From positions 1,178,001 to 1,242,000 of the forward strand of contig CAVWKG010000016.1 in the NCBI GenBank assembly GCA_963755375.1: a stretch of DNA of 64,000 bases, in the 5' to 3' direction. Below the pieces are notes generated by a model. That model had not been told where the DNA came from and made no database searches. It saw nothing but the letters and a program-made list of their open reading frames with translations. This document shows, piece after piece, positions 34,673-43,135 of this stretch; the first letter of the stretch is position 1, and each line of letters begins with the position of its first letter. Origin of the DNA: Bog-473 sp963755375 (GTDB lineage Bacteria; Actinomycetota; Acidimicrobiia; Acidimicrobiales; RAAP-2). Position numbers and translations under genes: made by a program.

Positions 34673-35184
34673 CCCGCTACTCCATCGTCCCGGACCGCTC
34701 GCAAGTGTGGATCGACGCCCGCTCCAACGTGCACCCGATCCACTCCAGCACCAGCGGCCTCGAGGGCTACGTCGAGTTGGACCTGGAGCCCTCGGGAACG
34801 ATCGATCCCGCCACCGTGCCGGCGGGACGACTCTCCCTGGCGGTCGACCGCCTGAAGTCGGGCAACCGCATGGAGGACCGGGAGCTGCAGAAGCGGATCG
34901 ATGCCAGGAAGTTCCCCAGGATCGAGGGGCAGCTCGAAGAGATCGCACCCAATGGATCCGACGCCAGTTATCGCGTCAGTGGAGAAGTGACGTTTCGAGG
35001 GGTGTCACGCCGGCACGAGGACCGCATGGACATCGCCGCCGTGGACGACCGCACCATTCGCCTTACGGGTGCATCGAGCTTCGACATCAGGGATTTCGGG
35101 ATGCAGCCGCCCAAGGTGCTGCTCCTCAAGGTGGAACCCGAGGTCCAGGTGCGGGTGGAGATCTACGCGGTCGAGGACGAGTAG
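34669..35184 (+). CDS. YceI family lipocalin-like protein
   Basis: A 171-residue YceI protein without signal peptide, unlike the secreted polyisoprenoid-binding members. It has SIVPDRSQVWIDARSN at the start, LKSGNRMEDRELQKRIDARKFP in the middle and SSFDIRDFGMQPPKVLLL near the end. YceI domains bind isoprenoid or amphiphilic ligands. The gene is inside the hydrogenase operon (GTGA overlap upstream, 14 bp to hypC). Together with the YceI half of the divergent PadR fusion it suggests that a lipid or quinone-like ligand is linked to this hydrogenase. Confidence 0.85.
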   Translation: MTRYSIVPDRSQVWIDARSNVHPIHSSTSGLEGYVELDLEPSGTIDPATVPAGRLSLAVDRLKSGNRMEDRELQKRIDARKFPRIEGQLEEIAPNGSDASYRVSGEVTFRGVSRRHEDRMDIAAVDDRTIRLTGASSFDIRDFGMQPPKVLLLKVEPEVQVRVEIYAVEDE

Positions 35185-35198
35185 GAGGCGCGATCGCC

Positions 35199-35489
35199 AT
35201 GTGTCTGGGCATTCCGGGGCAGTTGAAGGAAATATCGGAGGTCAACCGGCACCTGGCGCGGGTCGACGTCTCGGGCGTGACGAGGATCGTCAACATCGGC
35301 CTGCTCGAAGACGAGCCCTTGGCGCGCGGCGACTGGGTCCTGATCCACGTGGGGTTCGCCATGTCGAAGATCGACGAGGCCGAGGCCGAATTGGCGCTGG
35401 CCTCCCTGCAGCTCATGGGCCAGGCCTACGACGACGAACTCGACGCATTCTGGCGGTCGCAGATCTCGAATGAGACGGGAGGTACGTGA
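35199..35489 (+). CDS. hypC: Hydrogenase maturation chaperone HypC
   Basis: A 96-residue HypC. The N-terminus MCLGIPGQ holds the essential Cys2, and GDWVLIHVGFAMSKID is the conserved C-terminal strand. It carries the Fe(CN)2CO unit with HypD to the large subunit. The start is fixed by the MCL motif. A second HypC-like domain is encoded at 39.3 kb. Confidence 0.94.
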   Translation: MCLGIPGQLKEISEVNRHLARVDVSGVTRIVNIGLLEDEPLARGDWVLIHVGFAMSKIDEAEAELALASLQLMGQAYDDELDAFWRSQISNETGGT

Positions 35490-35722
35490 TGGGAGTGATC
35501 ATCGGGGTCATGATCGGCTACGCGCTCGGCTGCAGAGCAGGTCCGGAAGGGTGGTCGGAGGTCGAGGAGGCCTGGCACACCATCTCCACTTCGAAGGAGG
35601 TCAGGGACTTCGCTGACGGGGCGCTGGCCATTGCCCGCGATCTCCTCGAGAAGAGGATCGAGGTCATCACGGCCATCCTCAGTGCTCCGGACGACTCGTC
35701 ACGTTTGCGCCCGGTGGCATAG
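35489..35722 (+). CDS. Small protein between hypC and hypD
   Basis: A 77-residue protein with a short hydrophobic N-terminus (MGVIIGVMIGYALG), then a charged helical body (WSEVEEAWHTISTSKEVRDF; ARDLLEKRIEVITAIL). The ATG overlaps the hypC stop by one base, with GGGAGG 6 nt upstream. I do not recognise the family. The N-terminus could insert in or touch the membrane. Confidence 0.65.
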   Translation: MGVIIGVMIGYALGCRAGPEGWSEVEEAWHTISTSKEVRDFADGALAIARDLLEKRIEVITAILSAPDDSSRLRPVA

Positions 35723-35765
35723 GAGGGGCGACGGCGACACCAGCGACGGAAGGACACGCTCACCC

Positions 35766-36905
35766 ATGAGGTTCGTCGACGAGTACAGGGACCCGACGAC
35801 GGCCGGCGCGTTGGTGGCACAGATCACCACGCTGGCCGGTGACGACACGTTCAAATTCATGGAGGTGTGTGGCGGCCACACCCACACCATCTACCGGCAC
35901 GGGATAGAGCACGTCCTTCCGGGCAACGTCGAGCTCGTGCACGGTCCCGGGTGCCCGGTCTGCGTCATCCCGATGGGACGGGTGGACGACGCGATCGCCG
36001 TCGCCGAAGAGCCCGGCGTCATCTTCACCTCGTTCGGCGACATGATGCGCGTGCCCGGGAGCAAGGGCAGTCTGCTCGGGGCCAAGGCCGGAGGGGCGGA
36101 CATCCGCTTCGTGTACTCGCCTCTCGACGCGCTCCGGATCGCCGAGGAGAACCCGGGCCGCAACGTGGTCTTCTTCGCCGTCGGCTTCGAGACGACCGCT
36201 CCATCGACTGCCCTCACGCTGCTCGAAGCCCGGGCGCGGGATGTCACGAACTTCTCTGTCTTCTCCAACCACGTCACGATCGTCCCGCCCCTCCGAGCCA
36301 TCCTGGAGTCCCCGGACCTCCGGCTCGACGGCTTCCTCGGCCCGGGGCACGTCTCCACCGTGGTCGGGCAGCGGCCCTACCGGTTCGTGCCGGCCGAGTA
36401 CGGACTGCCCCTCGTCACCGCCGGCTTCGAGCCGCTCGACATCCTCCACGCCATTGCCATGCTGCTCACCCAAATCCGCGAGGGCCGCTGTGAGGTCGAG
36501 AACCAATATTCGAGGGTCGTGCGCGAGGGGGGCAACCCGCGTGCCCTGGCCGTGTTGGCCGAGGTCTTCGAGCTCCGCCCTCACTTCGAATGGCGGGGAC
36601 TGGGATTCATTGCGCAGAGCGGCCTCAAGCTGCGCCCAGAGTTCGCTGCGTTCGACGCCGAACTCCGCTACTCCATTCCGAATGTCCGGGTGGCAGATCC
36701 CAAGGCATGCCAGTGCGGCGAGGTGCTCAAGGGCGTGATCAAGCCCTGGGAATGCAAGGTGTTCGGCACGGCCTGCACCCCCGAGACCCCCATCGGGACC
36801 TGCATGGTCTCCTCGGAGGGCGCGTGCGCGGCCTACTACAACTTCGGGCGGATGCACCGCGAGGCTGCGGTGACGCTGGGGCGTCGAAGCGGATCGCCCG
36901 CATGA
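35766..36905 (+). CDS. hypD: Hydrogenase maturation protein HypD
   Basis: A 379-residue HypD. The conserved Cys motifs are visible: MEVCGGHTHTIYRHG, GPGCPVCVIPMGRVD, GFETTAPSTA, and the C-terminal FeS site region CQCGEVLKG, CKVFGTACTPETPIGTCMVS. It assembles the Fe(CN)2CO group with HypC and HypE. I chose ATG 35766, which gives the family N-terminus MRFVDEYRD. Its stop overlaps hypF by four bases. Confidence 0.95.
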   Translation: MRFVDEYRDPTTAGALVAQITTLAGDDTFKFMEVCGGHTHTIYRHGIEHVLPGNVELVHGPGCPVCVIPMGRVDDAIAVAEEPGVIFTSFGDMMRVPGSKGSLLGAKAGGADIRFVYSPLDALRIAEENPGRNVVFFAVGFETTAPSTALTLLEARARDVTNFSVFSNHVTIVPPLRAILESPDLRLDGFLGPGHVSTVVGQRPYRFVPAEYGLPLVTAGFEPLDILHAIAMLLTQIREGRCEVENQYSRVVREGGNPRALAVLAEVFELRPHFEWRGLGFIAQSGLKLRPEFAAFDAELRYSIPNVRVADPKACQCGEVLKGVIKPWECKVFGTACTPETPIGTCMVSSEGACAAYYNFGRMHREAAVTLGRRSGSPA

Positions 36906-39265
36906 GCGGCGTGGCCACGGTGGCGGCGGTCCGACTCCGAGTCCGGGTGGCCGGCCTGGTCCAGGGGGTGGGTTTCAGACCCCACGTGCACCGGTTGGCC
37001 ACCCAACTCCAGCTCACGGGGCACGTCGGCAACGACACCCGGGGCGTATTCATTGAGGTCGAGGGTACGGAGGAGGCGACCGAGCAGTTCGTCAGCCGCC
37101 TCGTCACGGATGCGCCCGGTCCGGCCCGTATCGACGAGGTGCGCGCCCGTCCGGTGGCGCCGCAGGGCGGCATGGGATTCGCCATCGTCGAGAGCCATGA
37201 CCTCGGCATGGTGCAGACGTTCGTGTCGCCGGACATCGCGACGTGTGACGCCTGCCTCGTCGAGCTGTTCGACCCCGCAAACCGGCGGGCGCGCTACCCG
37301 TTCACCAACTGCACCGACTGTGGGCCCCGCTTCACCATCACCCTCAGCCTCCCGTACGACCGGCCCAACACGACCATGCGCGGCTTCGCCCTCTGCGAGG
37401 CCTGCGCCTCGGAGTACCACGACCCCGCCGACCGGCGCTTCCACGCCCAGCCGATCGCCTGCCCCGACTGCGGCCCGCGCCTGTGGCTCGAGCATGGGGT
37501 CGGCTCTGACCCGGTGGTCGGCTCCGACGCGGCCATCGCCGCCGCCCAGGCGGCACTGGCGCGAGGCGAGATCGTCGCGATCAAGGGTCTTGGCGGATAT
37601 CACCTGGCCTGCGACGCAGGTTCCGACGCCGCCCTGCAGCGGCTCCGGGCTCGCAAGCATCGCTTCGAGAAGGCGCTCGCCGTCATGGCCCGGGACCTCC
37701 GCGTGGCCCACACGCTGACCCGCATCGACTCGGCGGAAGCGGATCTCCTCGCTTCGGCCGTGCGGCCCATCGTCCTCTTGCGCCGGCGCACGAGCCCGGC
37801 CGAAGCGGTTCTCTCGGCGTTGGTGGCCCCGGGCAACCCTCGTCTGGGCGTCCTGCTCCCCTACACGCCACTCCATCACCTCCTCTTCGCCCCGGTCCCG
37901 GGGTCCGATCCTCGGGTCCCGGTCCCCGACGTGCTGGTGATGACCAGTGGCAATCTCACGGACGAGCCGATCTGCTACGAGGATCACGATGCCCGGCGGA
38001 GGTTGGGAGCCATCGCCGACGTGTGGCTGCTGCACGACCGCCCCATCCACGTCCCGTGTGACGATTCGGTGCTCGAGATCGACCCTGGCAGCGGAACCGA
38101 ATCACCGATCCGGCGTTCACGGGGCTACGCCCCCCTTCCCGTTCGGCTCCCGTTCTCCACCCCGCCCACGTTGGCGGTCGGCGGCGAGCTCAAGAACACC
38201 TTCTGCCTCACCGCGGGCAAGGACGCCTTCGTGAGCCAGCACATCGGTGACATGGGCAGCCTCGAGACCTGGCAGGCCTTCGAACGCTCGACCGGCCAGC
38301 TCGCCGGGCTGTACGGCATCGGGGCAAGCCAGCTCGCCGCCGATGCCCACCCCGGCTACCAGACGAGACGCTGGGCGGAGGACGCATCGCCGCGTCCGGT
38401 GGCCGAGGTCCAACACCACCATGCCCATATCGCGTCGGTCATGGCCGAGCACGGCCTTCCCGCGCACGACCGCGTGATCGGCGTCGCCTTCGACGGGACG
38501 GGGTTCGGGACGGACGGCACCATCTGGGGCGGGGAGGTCCTCGTAGCCGGCTACGGCGACTTCGAGCGCGCCGGGCACCTGAAGACGGTCCCGTTGCCCG
38601 GCGGCGACGCCACCGTCCGTCGGCCTTGCCGCGTCGCGCTGGCGCACCTGCGCGCGGCCCGGATCGAATGGACCGAGGACCTGCCTCCGGCGGGTGCCCT
38701 CACGGCCGACGAGCGGGCGGTGCTGGCGCACCAGCTCGAACGAGGGACCGGGTGCGTGGCGACGTCGAGCATGGGACGCCTCTTCGACGCGGTGAGCTCG
38801 CTGCTCGGCCTCCGGCATCAGGCGACCTACGAGGCCGAGGCGGCCCTCTGCCTGCAGTGGGCGGCCGAAGAGGCACTGGAAAGGGGTGTCCCCGCCCGCC
38901 CGTACCGCTTCGACCTGGCCGGTGACGAATTCGACCCCTCCCCCGTACTGCGGGCGCTGGTGACCGACCTCCGGCGCGGCGCCAGCCCGGGTGCCATGGC
39001 CGCCGGCTTTCACGAGGCCGTGGCCCGCGTGATCGGCGATGTGGCCTCGCGCCAACGGGCGCGCACGGGCATCGACGTCGTCGCGCTGAGCGGCGGGGTC
39101 TTCCAGAACGCGCTGCTGGTCGGCCTCGCTCGCTGCGAGCTCGAGGCGCGCCATTTCTGCGTCCTGACGCACCGGGTCGTGCCGCCGAACGACGGCGGTC
39201 TCGCGCTGGGACAGGCGGCCATCGCCGGCTACCGCGCCGCCGTGGCTGGGACGGGGGCGGCGTGA
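36902..39265 (+). CDS. hypF: Carbamoyltransferase HypF
   Basis: A 787-residue HypF. In order: acylphosphatase domain (VAGLVQGVGFRPHVHRLA, about 12-100), two zinc-finger pairs (CDACLVELFDP, CTDCGPRF; CEACASEYHDP, CPDCGPRL), YrdC-like domain (from about 195), and a Kae1-like carbamoyltransferase domain (QHHHAHIASVMAEHG; FDGTGFGTDGTIWGGE; SGGVFQN). It makes carbamoyl-adenylate and passes the group to HypE for CN synthesis. ATG 36902 overlaps the hypD stop. Confidence 0.95.
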   Translation: MSGVATVAAVRLRVRVAGLVQGVGFRPHVHRLATQLQLTGHVGNDTRGVFIEVEGTEEATEQFVSRLVTDAPGPARIDEVRARPVAPQGGMGFAIVESHDLGMVQTFVSPDIATCDACLVELFDPANRRARYPFTNCTDCGPRFTITLSLPYDRPNTTMRGFALCEACASEYHDPADRRFHAQPIACPDCGPRLWLEHGVGSDPVVGSDAAIAAAQAALARGEIVAIKGLGGYHLACDAGSDAALQRLRARKHRFEKALAVMARDLRVAHTLTRIDSAEADLLASAVRPIVLLRRRTSPAEAVLSALVAPGNPRLGVLLPYTPLHHLLFAPVPGSDPRVPVPDVLVMTSGNLTDEPICYEDHDARRRLGAIADVWLLHDRPIHVPCDDSVLEIDPGSGTESPIRRSRGYAPLPVRLPFSTPPTLAVGGELKNTFCLTAGKDAFVSQHIGDMGSLETWQAFERSTGQLAGLYGIGASQLAADAHPGYQTRRWAEDASPRPVAEVQHHHAHIASVMAEHGLPAHDRVIGVAFDGTGFGTDGTIWGGEVLVAGYGDFERAGHLKTVPLPGGDATVRRPCRVALAHLRAARIEWTEDLPPAGALTADERAVLAHQLERGTGCVATSSMGRLFDAVSSLLGLRHQATYEAEAALCLQWAAEEALERGVPARPYRFDLAGDEFDPSPVLRALVTDLRRGASPGAMAAGFHEAVARVIGDVASRQRARTGIDVVALSGGVFQNALLVGLARCELEARHFCVLTHRVVPPNDGGLALGQAAIAGYRAAVAGTGAA

Positions 39266-40002
39266 CGGGAGTGGACACCCCATCCCCGCTCGGAGGGGGA
39301 CCGGCTGAGGACCTGGCGCCCGCCGCCTTGGCCCTGGCCCGCCGCTTCGGTGCCGGGGCCACCCTGTGGTGCGTGGCGCCGCAGTGGGCCGCCCACGCCC
39401 GCCACGTCGCCGTTGAGTTCGTGCACCCGGTCATCGTGGGCAAGCGGGCGCTGCCGGCGGTCAGCGTCGACGCGTCCGGGGCGGCCGAGTCCGTGCGCCT
39501 GCTCTCGCGACCCGGGGACCTCCTCCTGTGCGTGAGCACCGCGGCGGATCCGCTGGCGCGCGACCTCGTCACCCGGGCCGACGCCTGGGGCCTCACCAGC
39601 CTGTGGCTGGGTGCCGGCCCGCGACCCGGGGGAGTGCAGGGCGACGCCTCCGCCGACCACGTGGTGTGGCTGGAAGCTGTGGACGCGGCGGTTGCCGCGC
39701 GCTCGGGCGACCTCGTGTTGCTCTATCACCTGCTGTGGGAGCTGACCCATGTCGTCTTCGAGCATCCCGGCCTGCTCACGCCGGAGGCCGGGTGCGCCGA
39801 CGAGGTCTGCGTGACGTGCTCGGACGAGGGACGGGTGGCCGAGGTCCGCACCGTCCTGGCCGAAGGCCGCATCGAGGTACTGGCGGGCGGACACCCCGAA
39901 CAGGTCGACGGCCGGCTGGTCGACGGCCTGCGCCCCGGTGATCTCGTCCTGGTGCACGCCGGCGTGGCCGTCACCAGCCTCATGGCCGGGCGCGGGTCAT
40001 GA
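39262..40002 (+). CDS. SIS-like/HypC-like fusion protein
   Basis: A 246-residue protein beginning with GTG in a four-base overlap with hypF. The first 150 residues look like an SIS-type sugar-isomerase fold (GDLLLCVSTAADPLARDLVTRA). The last 75 residues resemble HypC/HupF: CADEVCVTCSDEGRVAEV and RPGDLVLVHAGVAVTSL. The chaperone Cys is internal (CVTC) rather than at position 2. Genes annotated as HypC/HupF-family chaperones of this length occur in actinobacterial hyp clusters. A role in handing over the Fe-cyanide group is inferred. Confidence 0.75.
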   Translation: MTGVDTPSPLGGGPAEDLAPAALALARRFGAGATLWCVAPQWAAHARHVAVEFVHPVIVGKRALPAVSVDASGAAESVRLLSRPGDLLLCVSTAADPLARDLVTRADAWGLTSLWLGAGPRPGGVQGDASADHVVWLEAVDAAVAARSGDLVLLYHLLWELTHVVFEHPGLLTPEAGCADEVCVTCSDEGRVAEVRTVLAEGRIEVLAGGHPEQVDGRLVDGLRPGDLVLVHAGVAVTSLMAGRGS

Positions 40003-40679
40003 ACGTTGAGCCCACGGGCTTCCTGTATCCCTTCATTGAGGCGGATGAGCGCGACGCGGCGGCTCTCGTGACGGACCTGGTCATGTCGGCCCGGACCAAG
40101 ATGCGGGAGTCGACCTCCCTGCGAGCCGACACGCTCGAGCGTTGCGCGTCACAGGTGGAAGCCGCCGGGGCCGCCATGGCGGAGCGCTTCGCGCGCGGTG
40201 GACGGCTGTTCAGCTTCGGCAACGGCGGCAGCGCGACCGACGCGCAGGGGACGGCGGAGCTGTTCCGCCATCCCCCGCACGGGAACCCGCTGCCCGCCCT
40301 GTCCCTGGTTGACGACCAGGCTGTCCTCACCGCGCTCTCCAACGACGTCGGCTTCGAGCTCGTGTTCTCGCGGCAGCTCATCGCCCACGCCGGCGAGCGC
40401 GACATCGCCGTCGGCTTCTCCACGAGCGGGGACTCTGCGGACCTCTTACGCGCCTTCGAGGAGGCCGCGAGGCGGGGCCTCCTGACGATCGGCCTCTGCG
40501 GATACGAGGGATCTGGCATGGCGACGAGCACTGCCGTCCAGCACTGTCTGGTCGTGCGATCCGAGAGCGTCCACCGGATACAGGAGGTCCAGGACGCCCT
40601 GACGCTCGCCCTGTGGGGGTCCGTCCAGCGGCACCTGACCCGGCAGGCCGCTGCCGGCGCACCGGGGCGACTCTCATGA
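39999..40679 (+). CDS. SIS domain protein (GmhA-like) in the hyp operon
   Basis: A 226-residue GmhA-type SIS protein. The sugar-phosphate binding loop is FSFGNGGSATDAQ, followed by ALSNDVGFELVFSRQL and STSGDSADLLRAF. GmhA makes heptose-7-phosphate, but the gene sits between the HypC-like fusion and hypE with four-base overlaps on both sides. A hydrogenase-related role, or binding of a phosphorylated ligand, is therefore more likely than lipopolysaccharide synthesis. I have not verified the catalytic Glu/His pair. Confidence 0.82.
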   Translation: MNVEPTGFLYPFIEADERDAAALVTDLVMSARTKMRESTSLRADTLERCASQVEAAGAAMAERFARGGRLFSFGNGGSATDAQGTAELFRHPPHGNPLPALSLVDDQAVLTALSNDVGFELVFSRQLIAHAGERDIAVGFSTSGDSADLLRAFEEAARRGLLTIGLCGYEGSGMATSTAVQHCLVVRSESVHRIQEVQDALTLALWGSVQRHLTRQAAAGAPGRLS

Positions 40680-41812
40680 GCGATGTCGCGCCCGATCCGG
40701 TCGCGGGCAACGACACGACTGCGGCAGGTGACAGGGAGGCCGCGGTCTTCGGGCGCATCGAGGCGTTCCGGCGCCGGCGACCTCGGCTGCGCGACGAAAT
40801 CGTGACCCTGGCCCACGGGGCCGGCGGCAAGGCGTCGGCCGCCCTGCTGAATGCCGTCTTCCTCCCGGCCTTCACCCCCGAAGACGAGGCGGGCCACCGT
40901 CCGGCCCAGACCGACGCCGCCCTCATCGCCCTCCCGTCAGGTGACCGCCTGGCCTTCAGCACCGACTCCTATGTCGTCAAGCCGTTGCGCTTTCCGGGTG
41001 GCTCCGCCGGCCATCTGGCCGTGCACGGGACGATCAACGATCTGGCCATGATGGGCGCCCGCCCGCTCGCGCTCTCGGCCGCCTTCGTCCTCGAGGAAGG
41101 GATGGCAATCGACGTGCTGCGCGAGGTGGTGGCCGACATGGCGTCGGCGGCCGCGGCCGCCGGCGTCCCAGTCGTCACGGGTGACACCAAGGTGGTCGAC
41201 CGGGGCGCGGCGGACGGCATGTACATCACCACCGCGGGCGTGGGCGTGGTTCCCGCCGGTCGCGACCTCCATGCCGCCTCTGTGGCCATCGGCGACGTCG
41301 TGCTCGTGTCGGGCACCATGGGTGATCACGGCACGGCGGTCATGCTGGCCCGCGGGGACTTGGCTCTCGAGGCGGACATCGCTTCGGACACCGCGCCGCT
41401 GCACAGAATGATGGAAGAGCTCCTCGCAGCCGCTCCGGACACCCGCTGGCTGCGCGACTCGACGCGCGGGGGCGTCGGGACCGTGTGCAACGAGCTGGCG
41501 CGCGATGCCGACCTCACCGTTGTCCTCGACGAACAGTCGCTCCCCGTCGTCCCCGCCGTCGCCGCGGCCTGCGAGCTGCTGGGGATCGACCCCCTCTACG
41601 TGGCCAACGAGGGCAAGCTGGTCGCAGTGGTGCCGCCGGGCCAGGCGGACGCTGCGCTGCGCGCGCTGCGAGGCCATCCGCTCGGTTCGGCCGCGGCTCG
41701 TGTCGGAGAGATTCGCGCCGAACCCCCGGGGATCGTGGTCCTGCGCACTTCGATGGGCGGGACCCGCATTGTGGACATGCTCGTCGGCGACCCGCTGCCG
41801 CGCATCTGCTAG
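40676..41812 (+). CDS. hypE: Hydrogenase maturation protein HypE
   Basis: A 378-residue HypE of the AIR-synthase-like fold. After a 35-residue leader it has TLAHGAGGKASAALL, FSTDSYVVKPLRFPGGSAG, VTGDTKVV and the C-terminal PRIC, whose Cys accepts the carbamoyl group and becomes thiocyanate. ATG 40676 overlaps the SIS gene stop. It is the last gene of the operon. A 52-bp gap to the convergent SRPBCC gene follows. Confidence 0.95.
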   Translation: MSDVAPDPVAGNDTTAAGDREAAVFGRIEAFRRRRPRLRDEIVTLAHGAGGKASAALLNAVFLPAFTPEDEAGHRPAQTDAALIALPSGDRLAFSTDSYVVKPLRFPGGSAGHLAVHGTINDLAMMGARPLALSAAFVLEEGMAIDVLREVVADMASAAAAAGVPVVTGDTKVVDRGAADGMYITTAGVGVVPAGRDLHAASVAIGDVVLVSGTMGDHGTAVMLARGDLALEADIASDTAPLHRMMEELLAAAPDTRWLRDSTRGGVGTVCNELARDADLTVVLDEQSLPVVPAVAAACELLGIDPLYVANEGKLVAVVPPGQADAALRALRGHPLGSAAARVGEIRAEPPGIVVLRTSMGGTRIVDMLVGDPLPRIC

Positions 41813-41864
41813 CTCGGCCGAGGCTGTCGGGGCAGTCCCAGGGGTCGGCGCGGAGCCGGCGGAC

Positions 41865-42368
41865 TCACCATTGCGAGGAGTTTGTGAGCGTCCTCTCCAG
41901 AATGCCCAACGTGGCGCGTAAGGCCGACTCGGGAATGATGGGGAAGATGTCAGCCTCCTTCCACTGTGGGTCGATCGTCGACCAGTCGTAGTAGGAGGTC
42001 ACGAGCGTCCCGTCGTCGGCCGGCTCCAGCCTGTAGCCGTAGACATGGCCGATCTGCGGCTTGATCTGGCCCTGAATCGTCCAGGCGATCTCGCGATCGG
42101 GCTCGAACTTGGTGATGTGGACCGTGACGTCGTAACGCCCCATCGGGAAGTCGTTGAGTGCCTCGCGATCCATGTGGATGACGAACTCGTCTCCCACCTT
42201 CGTTGCTGGCACACCGGTCGAGTCCATCAACATGCCCGAGCTGTCGATGGTCACGTGACCCTTCGGGTCACTGAGCAGAGCGAAGATGCGCCCCGGCTCA
42301 GCCGGGATCGGTCGCCCCACCTCCATGCGCTCCACCTTCTCGTCCGTTGCCGACGTCTCTTCGCTCAT
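41865..42368 (-). CDS. SRPBCC family protein
   Basis: A 167-residue START-like protein: RMEVGRPIPAEPGRIFALLSDP at the N-terminus, then strands rich in aromatic residues (VYGYRLEPADDGTLVTSYYDW) and a C-terminal helix (SALRATLGILERTL). It would bind a hydrophobic small molecule. It follows the RraA-like gene on the same strand with a 30-bp gap. There is no clue to the ligand. Confidence 0.85.
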   Translation of the reverse strand: MSEETSATDEKVERMEVGRPIPAEPGRIFALLSDPKGHVTIDSSGMLMDSTGVPATKVGDEFVIHMDREALNDFPMGRYDVTVHITKFEPDREIAWTIQGQIKPQIGHVYGYRLEPADDGTLVTSYYDWSTIDPQWKEADIFPIIPESALRATLGILERTLTNSSQW

Positions 42369-42398
42369 GAATGCATTGTGCCACTCCGAGGCGGACCG

Positions 42399-43049
42399 CT
42401 ACCCGGACTCGCCCTGGCGCACGAGTGCAGCCTGGAGGCCGAGCAGCTCTACCGTCGTGGACCCGGACTTGAGGGCCTCGAAGAACCCAGCCTCCTTCTC
42501 CTCGCGGGCGCGCCCGGCAGCCAACACGTCGTCGACCGCCACCCGCCGCACGAACGCCACGCCATCGACGTCGGCGACGACCCAGTCCCCCGCGGCCACC
42601 TCGACGCCGCCCACCCGCACGGGGATCCCGACCGTCCCCGGCTTGTCCTTGGTCGCGCCGGTGAGCGCGATGGTGGCCGAGAACACCGGGAAACCGTGGG
42701 CTTCGAGTGCGGCGACGTCGCGCACCCCGCCGTCGAGGACCAATCCGGCCAGTCCGGCTGCCTCGGCCGCCGTGGTGAGTACCTCGCCCCAATACCCGCG
42801 ATCGGCCACCTGGCCCACGTCAACGACGAGGACGCTCCCCCGCGGAGCCTTCGTCACGGCCACGTGCACGGCCAGGTTGTCCCCCGGCGTGCAGCCGACG
42901 GGGTAGGCCGGGGCGGCGACAGTGGCGCCGGTCCAGGCCGGTCGGAGCCGGCGGTCCGCGGCGAGGCCGCCCGACTCTCCGATGGTGGCCGAACCGAGTC
43001 GCGTCAGAGCCGCCGCGACATCTTCGGAACTCGTGTTCGTCGTACTCAC
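42399..43049 (-). CDS. RraA-like / HMG-oxaloacetate aldolase family protein
   Basis: A 216-residue protein of the RraA fold. The motif VDVGQVADRGYWGEVLTTAA and DGGVRDVAAL with Arg-Asp match the divalent-metal site of 4-hydroxy-4-methyl-2-oxoglutarate aldolases and oxaloacetate decarboxylases; VVADVDGVAFV gives a further Asp. It would cleave or decarboxylate a 2-keto acid. The RNase-E inhibitor role of E. coli RraA is unlikely in an actinobacterium. It is divergent from the ThuA-like gene with an 86-bp gap. Confidence 0.85.
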   Translation of the reverse strand: MSTTNTSSEDVAAALTRLGSATIGESGGLAADRRLRPAWTGATVAAPAYPVGCTPGDNLAVHVAVTKAPRGSVLVVDVGQVADRGYWGEVLTTAAEAAGLAGLVLDGGVRDVAALEAHGFPVFSATIALTGATKDKPGTVGIPVRVGGVEVAAGDWVVADVDGVAFVRRVAVDDVLAAGRAREEKEAGFFEALKSGSTTVELLGLQAALVRQGESG

Positions 43050-43122
43050 GTCGTGGTCTCCTCGGTCGGCTCAGGCGGTTGCGTCTGCATTCGAGCACCC
43101 GGCAGGGGCACCGCACCAGCCC

Positions 43123-43128
43123 TACACT
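43123..43128 (+). promoter_or_regulatory. -10 element (TACACT) of a probable leaderless promoter
   Basis: TACACT ends 7 nt before GTG 43136, which would make the start codon the 5' end of the mRNA. No ribosome-binding sequence is visible. This decides the GTG over the ATG at 43148. Confidence 0.5.
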
Positions 43129-43135
43129 CCCCCGG

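Noticed and set aside
34669..35184. YceI gene considered as secreted polyisoprenoid-binding protein
   Set aside because: It has no signal peptide and starts within an operon of cytoplasmic maturation genes.
35760..36857. 366-codon minus-strand frame opposite hypD
   Set aside because: Shadow of hypD; hypD has all family motifs and is coupled to its neighbours.
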